A stretch of 64,000 nucleotides of DNA from Fodinicurvata fenggangensis DSM 21160. Its GTDB lineage: Bacteria > Pseudomonadota > Alphaproteobacteria > Kiloniellales > DSM-21159. The number at the start of each line of letters is the position of its first letter. The stretch's first letter is position 1. Made by a program: the position numbers and the translations under genes. The DNA is taken from positions 495,793-559,792 of the forward strand of contig NZ_JMLV01000002.1 in the NCBI RefSeq assembly GCF_000686045.1, given 5' to 3'. Below, in pieces: positions 17,701 to 24,835 of this stretch. Below the pieces are notes generated by a model. That model was not told where the DNA came from and made no database searches. It worked only from the letters and a program-made list of their open reading frames with translations.

Positions 17701-18281
17701 TCGATGGCCTCCGACAGCGCGTCTTCCCCGGGCCGGCCCAGGGCCGCCAGGACTTCCTCGCGCGCCGCGTTCAGCAGGTCCTGCTGTCCGCGTTCCTCGA
17801 CCAGCCGGAAATGCGGCGCAATTCCGGCCTCCAGCGGGAAGCGCCCCAGCAGGGCCTGGCAGAAGCCGTGAATGGTCTGGATCTTGATACCGCCGGGGGC
17901 GTCCAGGACGGCCGCGAAGAGTTGGCGTGCGCGCAGAATCAGGTCAGGCGCCGGTCGGTCATGCCCCAGCGCATGCAGCGCCTCTTCCAGCTTGTCCGGG
18001 CGGGCGGTGGCCCAGTCCTTCAGTGTCCGGGCAAGACGGATGCGCATTTCCGCGGCGGCGGCCTTGGTGAAGGTCAGGCAGACGATACGGTTCGGCGGTG
18101 TTCCATCCAGCAGCAGGTTCAGCACCCGGTCGGTCAGCACCTTGGTCTTGCCGGTCCCGGCCGAGGCGGTCACCCAGGCCGAACTGCGCGGATCGGCAGC
18201 CTGACGCTGGCGCTGCGAGGCACCCTGTTCACGCTGCTGGCGGTCCTGTGCGACAGCACTGTGCGTGGTCCCGCCGCTCAT
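14745..18281 (-). CDS. addA: Double-strand break repair helicase-nuclease AddA
   Basis: The 1178-residue product is a UvrD-like superfamily 1 helicase with Walker A ASAGTGKT (39-46), LTFTKAAAAEM (motif Ia), DEAQDTNPEQW (Walker B), VGDAKQSIYSFQRAEP, MTVHGAKGLQAPIV and YVALTRAEDRLYI (motif VI). A C-terminal PD-(D/E)xK nuclease domain carries LVLDYKTNR. With AddB it resects double-strand ends and loads RecA, replacing RecBCD in alphaproteobacteria. The open frame continues upstream to 18812, but the ATG at 18281 overlaps the addB stop in an ATGA and gives the family N-terminus. The GC-rich extension is antisense or off-frame to addB and is not used. Confidence 0.94.
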   Translation of the reverse strand: MSGGTTHSAVAQDRQQREQGASQRQRQAADPRSSAWVTASAGTGKTKVLTDRVLNLLLDGTPPNRIVCLTFTKAAAAEMRIRLARTLKDWATARPDKLEEALHALGHDRPAPDLILRARQLFAAVLDAPGGIKIQTIHGFCQALLGRFPLEAGIAPHFRLVEERGQQDLLNAAREEVLAALGRPGEDALSEAIDQITALVGEEDFQGLVDSLIRERDRLARLLADLGSEEALLTEVARALEVEGQGASLDFLESACRDASFAADELRQAANALMAGSKSDAKRGEVLASWLAQTPESRARDWETYLGVFFTTTGTRREKLAHKEALAVLPTAASILESEALRVEALQESVRALRVAEATSALLRLGLRILDTYEREKTLRGLMDYEDLILKSRDLLSRPGISPWVLYKLDGGIDHFLVDEAQDTNPEQWEIVRLITADFFAGDSGHETAAGLDNRTVFAVGDAKQSIYSFQRAEPAAFARMQAYFAEKARSARKHWASVDLIHSFRSCQAVLDLVDAVFESENMHAGVTFGRGWLPHDAVRVGQAGRVELWPPVSPREQDSESPWDLPLNRQEDDQPRARLASLLASRIQSWTAPAGGVTEGDEAWLDARARPVAPGDILVLVRRRNAFVNELVRELKARNVPVAGVDRMVLTDQMAVMDLMALGQFLLLPEDDLNLAVVLRSPLIGLSEEQLFQLAWNRPGEGSLWRQLRHTAEADPALQPARDTLEQLLSEADYRPPYEFYADLLARGGRQRLLARLGPDAADPLEEFLSLALAYESEHTPSLQGFLHWMESGEREIKRDLESDGGAVRIMTVHGAKGLQAPIVILPDTMQYTKPNPNLLWLEQSQGATLPVWLPRKSMADSHCRAALETAEQQAEEEHRRLLYVALTRAEDRLYICGWETQRTTPETCWYKLVEPAMEAAGAKAVEFDFTTEVDKGWSGPGWRLDTPGAAPPDQTRDTPRRERPSAELPDWLLRPPPAEAEPPRPLTPSRPTQDDPPPRSPLQGSPGRIFRHGRLVHSLLEHLPDLPLAERRQAGLRFLGQSAFGLDETERQEILEETLAVLDTPAFADFFGPDSRAEVPITGLVRAEGHTRVISGQIDRLAVRAEDILVLDYKTNRPPPLTPEQVPTAYLRQMAAYAQVLSEVYPGRSIRCALLWTDGPNLMELPSELLTGHAP

Positions 18282-21200
18282 GATGCCTCCGTGCTGCTGG
18301 CCCATTCCTTCAGGCGGGCCAGGTGGCTGTAGTCGTTGTAACGCAGGGCGAAGGACGGACGCGGCCGGGCATGATAGGCGGTCTCGGGATCCTGGAAGGC
18401 CGCGACCAGGCGCTCCAGGCCCTCCAGGGCGGCGCGGGCCACGTCCTCCAGCGTTTCGTCCTTGGGTGGGCCCACCTCCAGTTCCGCGCCCGCGGCCTCG
18501 GCACCGCTCAGTCGCCAGAAAACCAGGGCGGCCACGGGTCCGGCGGGCACCTCCTGGAAGCCGCCGGCCTGGGCTATGGCTGCCTCCAGGGGAAGCTGGG
18601 GCGCGATGCCCGAATGAACGGCCTTTTTCGATGGCAGGCCGCCGGTCTTGTAGTCCAGCAGCGCCAGACTCCCATCCCCTGCGCGTTCGATGCGATCCGC
18701 CTTGGCCGTGAGCCGGAATCCGCTTGGAAGGTCGAGAATTCCGCTCACCTCGGCCAGGACCTCGCCATGCCCCATGTCGGTGCGGCGCCGGGCCTCGGCT
18801 TCGGCCACCCACTGGGCAATGCGGCGGAAGCGCGGCATCCAGAAGGCATAGAGCCCCGGCCAGGCCCGGAAGTGTTCGAATTCCTCCGCACCAATGGCCA
18901 GCAGTTCACCCACCGGGTCATCCGGCAGCTCCCGCGGCCACCTGCGGACAAAGCGCTCCAGGATGCGGTGGATCAGCGTGCCGCGTTCGGCCAGAGAGGG
19001 ATCGGCGTCAAGTGGGTCCAGGGGCTTCAGGCGCAGGATCTGTCGCGCGTAGAGTGCATAGGGATCGCGCAGCCAGGTTTCCACCCGGGTGACCGAAAGC
19101 TGGTCGGGGCGTGCCTCCAGCGGCGGGCGGGGGGCCGGCGGGGCACAGGCGCGCACCTCTGCCGGCCGGTCGATCTCCTCGACCCAGTGCTGCAGACGCG
19201 GGGAGATATCGGCAATGGCCTGAGGCTGGCCCAGGCTTTCCAGGCAGGCCTCGAGCCGCAACAGCCAGCGTGACGGCACGGTCGGCGAGCCCTCGACACG
19301 GGTGGAGCGTGACAGCACCACCTCGGGTGCGCAGAAGGCCTGCGCGAAGTCGTGGGCGGACAGGCCGATGCGCCGTTCCAGAGGCGGCAGGCCGAAGTCT
19401 CGCCGCATGGGGCGGCTGAGCCAGGGGCCGGGTTCGCTCTCGGCCGGCCAGGTGCCCTCGTTCAGGCTGCCCAGGATCAGCAGGTCGCGGTGCAGCAGGC
19501 GCGCCTCCAGCGGCCCCAGGATGGACAGGCGCGGATGGCGTCCGTACCGCGGGCGCACCACGCGCCCGCGCAGAAGGCTGTCCAGCAGGGCTGGGTAATC
19601 CCCCGGGCCGAAATCCGGCGCATGTTCTACCGCCTGGCGCAGTTCGGTGACGAAGTCGGCTGCCGCCTCGCCGGCCTCTCCGGCCCAGAGTTGCTGGTCC
19701 TCCTCCGGAGGGGGGCCCGCGGCCAGGTACTCGGTGAAATGCAAATGTGCCTCGAGGACGTCTGCCAGGTTGCCCCCACCGCGGCGCGCTTCCTGACAGG
19801 GGCGATAGGCAGCCGCGAGGCTGTCCAGCCACTGCGTCAGGGCGCGGCGTTTCTCTGCCTCCAGGTCGCTTTCGGCCAGGGCGGCCTGAAGCCCCTGGAA
19901 GCCGGGCGCGGGCCGTGGTCCACGCAGCACCGCGCGTTCCAGGCGGCGCAGCGCTTCGCGGAAATGACCGGGTGGCTGGCCGCCGCGTGCCAGGGGGTGT
20001 TTCAGGGCAGACAGCAGGGCCAGCGGCGCGCAATCCTCCTCGATCAGCGCTGCCGTCAGACGCAGGAACTGTCCCGGGGGTGTCAGGGCCAAGTCCTGGC
20101 CGGCCGAGTCGTCGATATCGATGTCCCAGCGCCGCAGCTCTGCCGCCACACGACGGGCCAGGTTGCGGTCGGGCGTGACCAGTGCTGCGGTCTTGTCTGG
20201 TGTTTCCAGGGCCTCACGCAGCAACAGCGCGATGGCCAGGGCCTCCTCTCCCGGACTGCTGCAGGACAGGCGCTTCACCTCGGCCAGGGCCGTGGCAGGG
20301 TCCAGTTCCGGCTGCCCGGCCGCTTCATTTGCAACCCCTGCCTGCCAGAGCTGGGTTGTCTCGGCGGGCAGCAGAGCCTGTGCCACCAGCCGACGGCGTT
20401 GCCGGGCCGCCTGTGGCGCCTCGTGCTCTGGCCAGGGGACAACCTCGCTGCGCTCGACCCCCAGATGCTCCAGCAGTTGCGCCAGGCCGTATTGCGGATG
20501 GGTGGGATCCTGCCCGATCCAGGACCAGACCGCATCGCTGCAGTCCTGGTCCAGGCCGGGCAGGATAACCTGCCCTTGCGGCAAGGTGGTTATGGCCTTC
20601 AACAGGTCGGCCGTGGAGGGAATCGAACCGGTGGAGCCGGCGGCAATCACGGGGTCTTGCGGCGGCTGGTTCTTCCAGAGCGCAATACGGCGTTCATGCA
20701 GGCGGCGGCGGCGTTCGGCCGGCCCGATGCAGCCCTCGTCTGCCTCGATCTTCGGCCAGTGCTCGGTGACCAGCCGCAGGAACTCCAGGGTTTCCTCCCA
20801 ATGGGCGGCCAGTTCCTTTTCGACCAGGCCGTCCAGACCGGAGAAGTCCAGGCCCTCGGTCTGGACCTGGTCGAAGAAGCGCGCCAGCTCGCCGGCCAGT
20901 TCCACGGCCCCCACGTCCTGCGGGGCCGTTCCGGAGGCTGCCGTCGCGCCTGACTTTCGCCGGCGCCAGGCCTGGACCAGGCGGGCCAGCATCAGCTGTC
21001 GTGTCAGTCCGGGCAGGGCTGGCGGCAGGTCGAAGGCCCCTTCGTCAGCGGCCTCCGCCTCCCCGCCCAGCAGGATTTCCTCAGGATCCAGGTCGCCCAG
21101 CGGCATCATGCGCGGCAGCAGCAGGGCGCGGCCGCCGGAATGACGCAGGAAGGCCTCCTGCAGGCTGCGCACGGCACGGCGTGTGGGCAGCAGCAGCGTG

Positions 21201-21313
21201 ACCCGCGAAAGGGCCAGGGGCTCGTCAAAGCGCTTCAGGAGGCCGTCGGCCAGGGCGTCGACGAAGGACGTCTCCGGCGGGATGGTGGCAAGGCGGGCCG
21301 TTGGCGCGGACAT
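18278..21313 (-). CDS. addB: Double-strand break repair protein AddB
   Basis: The 1011-residue protein is an alphaproteobacterial AddB: an inactivated helicase-like N-terminal half (LLLPTRRAVRSLQEAF near 43-58), a central ARLLHRDLLILGSLNEGTWP segment and a C-terminal RecB-type nuclease carrying ALLDYKTGG. AddB forms a heterodimer with AddA and supplies the second nuclease and, in characterised systems, recognition of the regulatory Chi-like sequence. Iron-sulfur Cys residues of Firmicute AddB are not evident, as is usual in this branch. The gene starts 3 bp after murU and its stop overlaps the addA start by 4 bp, so the two subunits are coupled. Confidence 0.93.
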   Translation of the reverse strand: MSAPTARLATIPPETSFVDALADGLLKRFDEPLALSRVTLLLPTRRAVRSLQEAFLRHSGGRALLLPRMMPLGDLDPEEILLGGEAEAADEGAFDLPPALPGLTRQLMLARLVQAWRRRKSGATAASGTAPQDVGAVELAGELARFFDQVQTEGLDFSGLDGLVEKELAAHWEETLEFLRLVTEHWPKIEADEGCIGPAERRRRLHERRIALWKNQPPQDPVIAAGSTGSIPSTADLLKAITTLPQGQVILPGLDQDCSDAVWSWIGQDPTHPQYGLAQLLEHLGVERSEVVPWPEHEAPQAARQRRRLVAQALLPAETTQLWQAGVANEAAGQPELDPATALAEVKRLSCSSPGEEALAIALLLREALETPDKTAALVTPDRNLARRVAAELRRWDIDIDDSAGQDLALTPPGQFLRLTAALIEEDCAPLALLSALKHPLARGGQPPGHFREALRRLERAVLRGPRPAPGFQGLQAALAESDLEAEKRRALTQWLDSLAAAYRPCQEARRGGGNLADVLEAHLHFTEYLAAGPPPEEDQQLWAGEAGEAAADFVTELRQAVEHAPDFGPGDYPALLDSLLRGRVVRPRYGRHPRLSILGPLEARLLHRDLLILGSLNEGTWPAESEPGPWLSRPMRRDFGLPPLERRIGLSAHDFAQAFCAPEVVLSRSTRVEGSPTVPSRWLLRLEACLESLGQPQAIADISPRLQHWVEEIDRPAEVRACAPPAPRPPLEARPDQLSVTRVETWLRDPYALYARQILRLKPLDPLDADPSLAERGTLIHRILERFVRRWPRELPDDPVGELLAIGAEEFEHFRAWPGLYAFWMPRFRRIAQWVAEAEARRRTDMGHGEVLAEVSGILDLPSGFRLTAKADRIERAGDGSLALLDYKTGGLPSKKAVHSGIAPQLPLEAAIAQAGGFQEVPAGPVAALVFWRLSGAEAAGAELEVGPPKDETLEDVARAALEGLERLVAAFQDPETAYHARPRPSFALRYNDYSHLARLKEWASSTEAS

Positions 21314-21316
21314 GGT

Positions 21317-22063
21317 CTACACCACGGGCTCGGGGCGTGGTTTGCCGAGTTCGTAGGAAAGCTCCTGCTCGGTCTCCTCGAGCAGTTCCGGTGTGCCCAC
21401 GTGGAACCAGAGGCCGTCATGGCGCAGGCCGTAGAGGCGCTGCTCCTCGATGGCCCGGTCCCAGAGCCGATTCAGAGAGAAGGCGCCTTCCGGTGCACCG
21501 GTAAAGAGACGGGGGTGCAGGATCTGCAGGCCGGTGAAGACGAAGGGGGCCACTTCGCGCTCGTTGCGGCGGCGCACCTGCCCATCGGGAGTGAGGGTAA
21601 AGTCCCCCTGTCCCTCGTAGCCGAAGGCGAGCGCCGAGGAGTGGAGCAGCAGCAGGCCGTCCATCCGGCTTTCATCCCAGAAACTGGCAAGGCGTTCCAG
21701 GGCAGGCCGCAGGCCGTCCAGCCAGACCACATCGCTGTTGGTGACATAGAAGGCGTCCTCGCCCAGCTGTGGCAGGGCCTTGGCGATGCCCCCTCCGGTA
21801 TCGAGAATCTCGGCTTCTTCGGAAAAAAGGATTTCCGGGCGGCTGCGATCGGCCAGGTGTGCGCGCAGCATGTCGCCCTTGTAATGCAGGTTGACCACGG
21901 CCTGTTTCACGCCGGCATCGGCCAGGCGATTCAGCACGCGGTCGATCATGGGCCGGCCATGAACCTCGATCAGGGGTTTGGGCCGCGCGTCGCTCAGCGG
22001 TCGCATGCGTTTGCCGTATCCGGCGGCCAGGACCATGGCACGGGTGGGGGAGACTGGATTCAT
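21317..22063 (-). CDS. murU: N-acetylmuramate alpha-1-phosphate uridylyltransferase (MurU-like nucleotidyltransferase)
   Basis: The 248-residue protein has the sugar-nucleotidyltransferase signature LAAGYGKRMRPLSDARPKPL near the N-terminus, followed by a YVTNSDVVWLDG metal-binding segment. MurU transfers UMP to N-acetylmuramate 1-phosphate, bypassing de novo UDP-MurNAc synthesis during peptidoglycan recycling. The preceding gene is a matching sugar kinase (AmgK-like), with a 4-bp ATGA overlap, which strongly supports the pathway assignment. An upstream extension of the frame to 22324 falls inside the kinase gene and is not used. Alternative: a general NDP-hexose pyrophosphorylase. Confidence 0.85.
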   Translation of the reverse strand: MNPVSPTRAMVLAAGYGKRMRPLSDARPKPLIEVHGRPMIDRVLNRLADAGVKQAVVNLHYKGDMLRAHLADRSRPEILFSEEAEILDTGGGIAKALPQLGEDAFYVTNSDVVWLDGLRPALERLASFWDESRMDGLLLLHSSALAFGYEGQGDFTLTPDGQVRRRNEREVAPFVFTGLQILHPRLFTGAPEGAFSLNRLWDRAIEEQRLYGLRHDGLWFHVGTPELLEETEQELSYELGKPRPEPVV

Positions 22064-23106
22064 GAAAAGACTCCGGTAGCAGCGGACATCAGGTTGGCGG
22101 GGTTCCGGGCCGTGGCCGGAACATGACAGTCGAACCAGGCGCGCAGGGGTGCCAGCTCGGGTCGGGAGAGCTCTTCCTCCAGCAGGCGCCAGAGGCGTGG
22201 CAGGTGTGCAAGGTATCGCGGCTTGCCATCGCGCTGCGCCAGGCGGGTGAAGATGCCGATGATCTTGGCATTGCGCTGGGCCCCCAGGGTCCAGTAGGCG
22301 CGTTCGAAGGCGGCCCTTGGCCATTCGGGGCAGGCAGCCAGGTAACGCTCCAGTTCGCGTTGCTGCAGGGCGGTTGGCACGTCCCGGCGCGCATCGCGCA
22401 GCAGCGAGACCAGGTCATAGGCCGGCGTGCCGATGACTGCGTCCTGGAAATCCAGCAGGCCGCAGGCCTTCGTTCCTTCGCGGCCCGGCAGGATCATCAG
22501 GTTGTCCACGTGATAGTCGCGCAGAACCAGGACGCTTGGCAGGCGGTTGTCCTCCAGTACGGGTTCCAGCAGCTCCTGCCAGAGCGCCAGGTAGGCACGG
22601 CGGGCCGAATCCGGCAGGTGCTGTCCGGCCGCCGGCAGGTACCAGTCCACGAGGAGGACTGCTTCATCCAGCAGCTTCCGCAGGTCATAGGCGGGAAGGT
22701 TCACCTGCTTGGGTGCGTCCGGCCAGTGTCGCTGCAGGGTGGCCAGCGTATCCACGGCCAGGTCGTAAAGCTGTGCCTCGCTGGCCCCCTCGGCCAGAGC
22801 CCGCGTGAAGGTACGGTCTCCGAAGTCCTCCAGCAGCAGGAACCCTTGTTCCAGGTCACGTACCAGGCAGCGCGGGGCGCTCAGGTCCAATGCCACAAGC
22901 TGCTCGGCGATGCGCAGGAAGGCCTCGGGGTTCTCCTTCTGGGGCGGCGCATCCATAAGGATCGCGGTGTTATCCGTCCCGAACACACGGAAGTAGCGCC
23001 GGAACGAGGCGTCGGCGGCCAGGAGTTCCAGCCTGGCGCCGGTCCAGCCGGCCTGTTGAATAAAGCTCTGTGCGGCCTGTTCCCGCTGTGGCTGCGGTGC
23101 CTGCAT
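22060..23106 (-). CDS. amgK: N-acetylmuramate/N-acetylglucosamine kinase (AmgK-like phosphotransferase)
   Basis: The 348-residue protein belongs to the aminoglycoside phosphotransferase/choline kinase fold: the catalytic R196-D-Y-H-V-D201-N loop and the metal-binding LLDF-QD222 are in place, and an early ASFRRYFRV nucleotide-loop segment is typical of AmgK. In Pseudomonas and alphaproteobacteria AmgK phosphorylates MurNAc at the anomeric carbon, feeding MurU. Its ATG overlaps the tsaE stop by one base (TGATG) and its stop overlaps the murU start. The tight packing marks an operon that also contains addBA. It is not an antibiotic-resistance gene by context. Confidence 0.86.
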   Translation of the reverse strand: MQAPQPQREQAAQSFIQQAGWTGARLELLAADASFRRYFRVFGTDNTAILMDAPPQKENPEAFLRIAEQLVALDLSAPRCLVRDLEQGFLLLEDFGDRTFTRALAEGASEAQLYDLAVDTLATLQRHWPDAPKQVNLPAYDLRKLLDEAVLLVDWYLPAAGQHLPDSARRAYLALWQELLEPVLEDNRLPSVLVLRDYHVDNLMILPGREGTKACGLLDFQDAVIGTPAYDLVSLLRDARRDVPTALQQRELERYLAACPEWPRAAFERAYWTLGAQRNAKIIGIFTRLAQRDGKPRYLAHLPRLWRLLEEELSRPELAPLRAWFDCHVPATARNPANLMSAATGVFS

Positions 23107-23588
23107 CAGGCCTCTCCCCTGGCCAGACGTTCGGTCCAGCTCCCGTAAGGTGTGATACGGGCTGCACGGTGGTTTTCAAGATCACCGTGGCGGAGTTCGA
23201 TCTCGAGTCGCGAGGGCGGCAGCGCGCGGCCCAGGCGCTCCGGCCACTCGATCAGGGACACGCCGTCGGCCAGGGCCTCTTCCAGGCCCAGTTCCCAGAC
23301 TTCGTCCGGGCTTTCCAGGCGATAGAGGTCGAAATGCCAGACGTCCAGGCCACTGCCCTCCTGGTTCCTGCGGTGATAGGTCTGAACCAGCGTGAAGGTG
23401 GGACTGGGCACCTCCTCGACTGGTCCCGGCAAGGCGTTGATGAAGGCACGCGCGAACACGCTCTTGCCCGCCCCCAGCTCCCCGGACAGCAGGATTACGT
23501 CACCGGTCCGGGCCAGGGCGGCCAATTCCTGCGCCAGGGCAATCGTGGCCTCTTCGCTGTCCAGTGGTCTCGCTGCGCGCTCCGTCAC
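23106..23588 (-). CDS. tsaE: tRNA threonylcarbamoyladenosine biosynthesis ATPase TsaE
   Basis: The 160-residue product has the Walker A GELGAGKS (36-43), a Thr-rich SPTFTLVQTY switch, the HFDLYRL segment and the SLIEWPERL motif, all diagnostic of TsaE. With TsaB and TsaD it makes the t6A modification at position 37 of ANN-decoding tRNAs. The GTG at 23588 is chosen because GGGAGG ends 4 nt upstream; an ATG at 23627 would add 13 polar residues translated through that Shine-Dalgarno. It is the first gene of the tsaE-amgK-murU-addB-addA unit. Confidence 0.93.
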   Translation of the reverse strand: MTERAARPLDSEEATIALAQELAALARTGDVILLSGELGAGKSVFARAFINALPGPVEEVPSPTFTLVQTYHRRNQEGSGLDVWHFDLYRLESPDEVWELGLEEALADGVSLIEWPERLGRALPPSRLEIELRHGDLENHRAARITPYGSWTERLARGEA

Positions 23589-23763
23589 CTGTCCTCCCGG
23601 GAGTTGTTTTCCCTGGTGCGCTGTCACCGCCCTTTATACAAGTCCGGCGCGCGACCACAACGGTCGACTGAAACAGGCCGGACGTGGGCCTTGCAAGAGG
23701 GCCATGCTGCGGCCATGTTAGCGCCGCTCCAGGGTTACCGCTTACCAGTTTCGGGATGATTTC

Positions 23764-24783
23764 ATGTCGGAAGCACCAGTGCGTACGGACGTGGCCATTG
23801 TGGGGGCCGGTCCGGTGGGTCTCTTCGCCATCTTCGAGTGCGGCATGCTGAAGATGCACTGCCACGTGATCGACACGCTGGAGGTGCCGGGCGGTCAGTG
23901 CGCGGCGCTCTATCCCGAAAAACCCATCTATGACATCCCCGGTTTTCCGCGCGTAGGCGCAGCCGAGCTGATCGAGCAGCTTCTGGAGCAGGCCGCGCCC
24001 TTCGAGCCAGTCTATCATATGGACCAGCGCGTCGAGAAGCTGGAGCGCAATGGCGAGTGGTGGCGGCTGACCACCTCGCGCGGGAGCGTGGTGGAGGCCA
24101 AGGCGGTCATCCTGGCCGCCGGGGTCGGCGCCTTCGGGCCCAACCGCCCACCGCTGGAGAATCTCCAGTCCTATGAGGGCCAGTCGGTCTTCTACTATGT
24201 AACGAAACCCGAGGACTTCCGGGACCGCAGTGTCGTGATCGCCGGCGGCGGGGATTCGGCTCTGGACTGGTCGATCCTGCTGGCCGACATCGCGCGCAAG
24301 GTCTATGTGGTCCACCGTCGTCCCAAGTTCCGTGGCGCCCCCGACTCAGTCGCCAAATTGCATGCCCTGGCCGAGGCGGGGCGGATCGAGCTGGTGGTTC
24401 CCTATCAGCTGGACCGGCTGGAAGGCCAGGACGGCGCTCTGCAGGCCGTGATCGTACGGGATTTCGATGATGCGGAGCGCCGCCTGGAGGCCGACCGCCT
24501 TCTGCCCTTCTTCGGGCTGTCCATGGACCTGGGGCCAATCCGTGACTGGGGCCTGGACCTGGACCGGCAGGCCCTGACCGTCGACCCCTTCACCTGCGAG
24601 ACCAACCTGCCCGGCATTCACGCCATCGGCGATGTGGCCAGCTATCGCAACAAGCTGAAACTGATCCTGTCGGGCTTCTCGGAAGCGGCGACCGCTGCCC
24701 ATGCCATCCATCCCCGGGTCCACCCCGACGAGGAGCTGCACTGGGAGTATTCCACCACCAAGGGTGTGCCCGGCAAAGCTTAA
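23764..24783 (+). CDS. Ferredoxin/flavodoxin-NADP+ reductase, thioredoxin-reductase-like type
   Basis: The 339-residue flavoprotein has an FAD-binding GAGPVG (about 14-19), the PGGQCAALYPEKPIYDIPG stretch typical of this class, a second dinucleotide site GGGDSALDW (about 160-168) and a C-terminal GDVASYRNKLKLI. It lacks the CxxC redox pair of thioredoxin reductases. The YumC-like group instead exchanges electrons between NADPH and ferredoxin. The ATG at 23764 has GGGATG just upstream. It is divergent from tsaE, with about 175 bp between the starts that must hold both promoters. Confidence 0.9.
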   Translation: MSEAPVRTDVAIVGAGPVGLFAIFECGMLKMHCHVIDTLEVPGGQCAALYPEKPIYDIPGFPRVGAAELIEQLLEQAAPFEPVYHMDQRVEKLERNGEWWRLTTSRGSVVEAKAVILAAGVGAFGPNRPPLENLQSYEGQSVFYYVTKPEDFRDRSVVIAGGGDSALDWSILLADIARKVYVVHRRPKFRGAPDSVAKLHALAEAGRIELVVPYQLDRLEGQDGALQAVIVRDFDDAERRLEADRLLPFFGLSMDLGPIRDWGLDLDRQALTVDPFTCETNLPGIHAIGDVASYRNKLKLILSGFSEAATAAHAIHPRVHPDEELHWEYSTTKGVPGKA

Positions 24784-24835
24784 GCGCAGGGCCTGGAGGC
24801 ACAGAGTCCTGGAATATGGGTTCCGGGCTCAGGCC

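Noticed and set aside
18282..18812. Upstream continuation of the addA frame
   Set aside because: The extra residues are Arg/Gly/Pro-rich, lie inside addB in another frame, and precede an ATGA start that gives the AddA family N-terminus.
22060..23106. Aminoglycoside resistance phosphotransferase
   Set aside because: The fold is shared, but overlap with a MurU-like gene and the AmgK-type N-terminus point to cell-wall recycling.
23764..24783. Thioredoxin reductase
   Set aside because: The fold matches, but the redox CxxC is absent and the motifs fit the ferredoxin-NADP reductase class.
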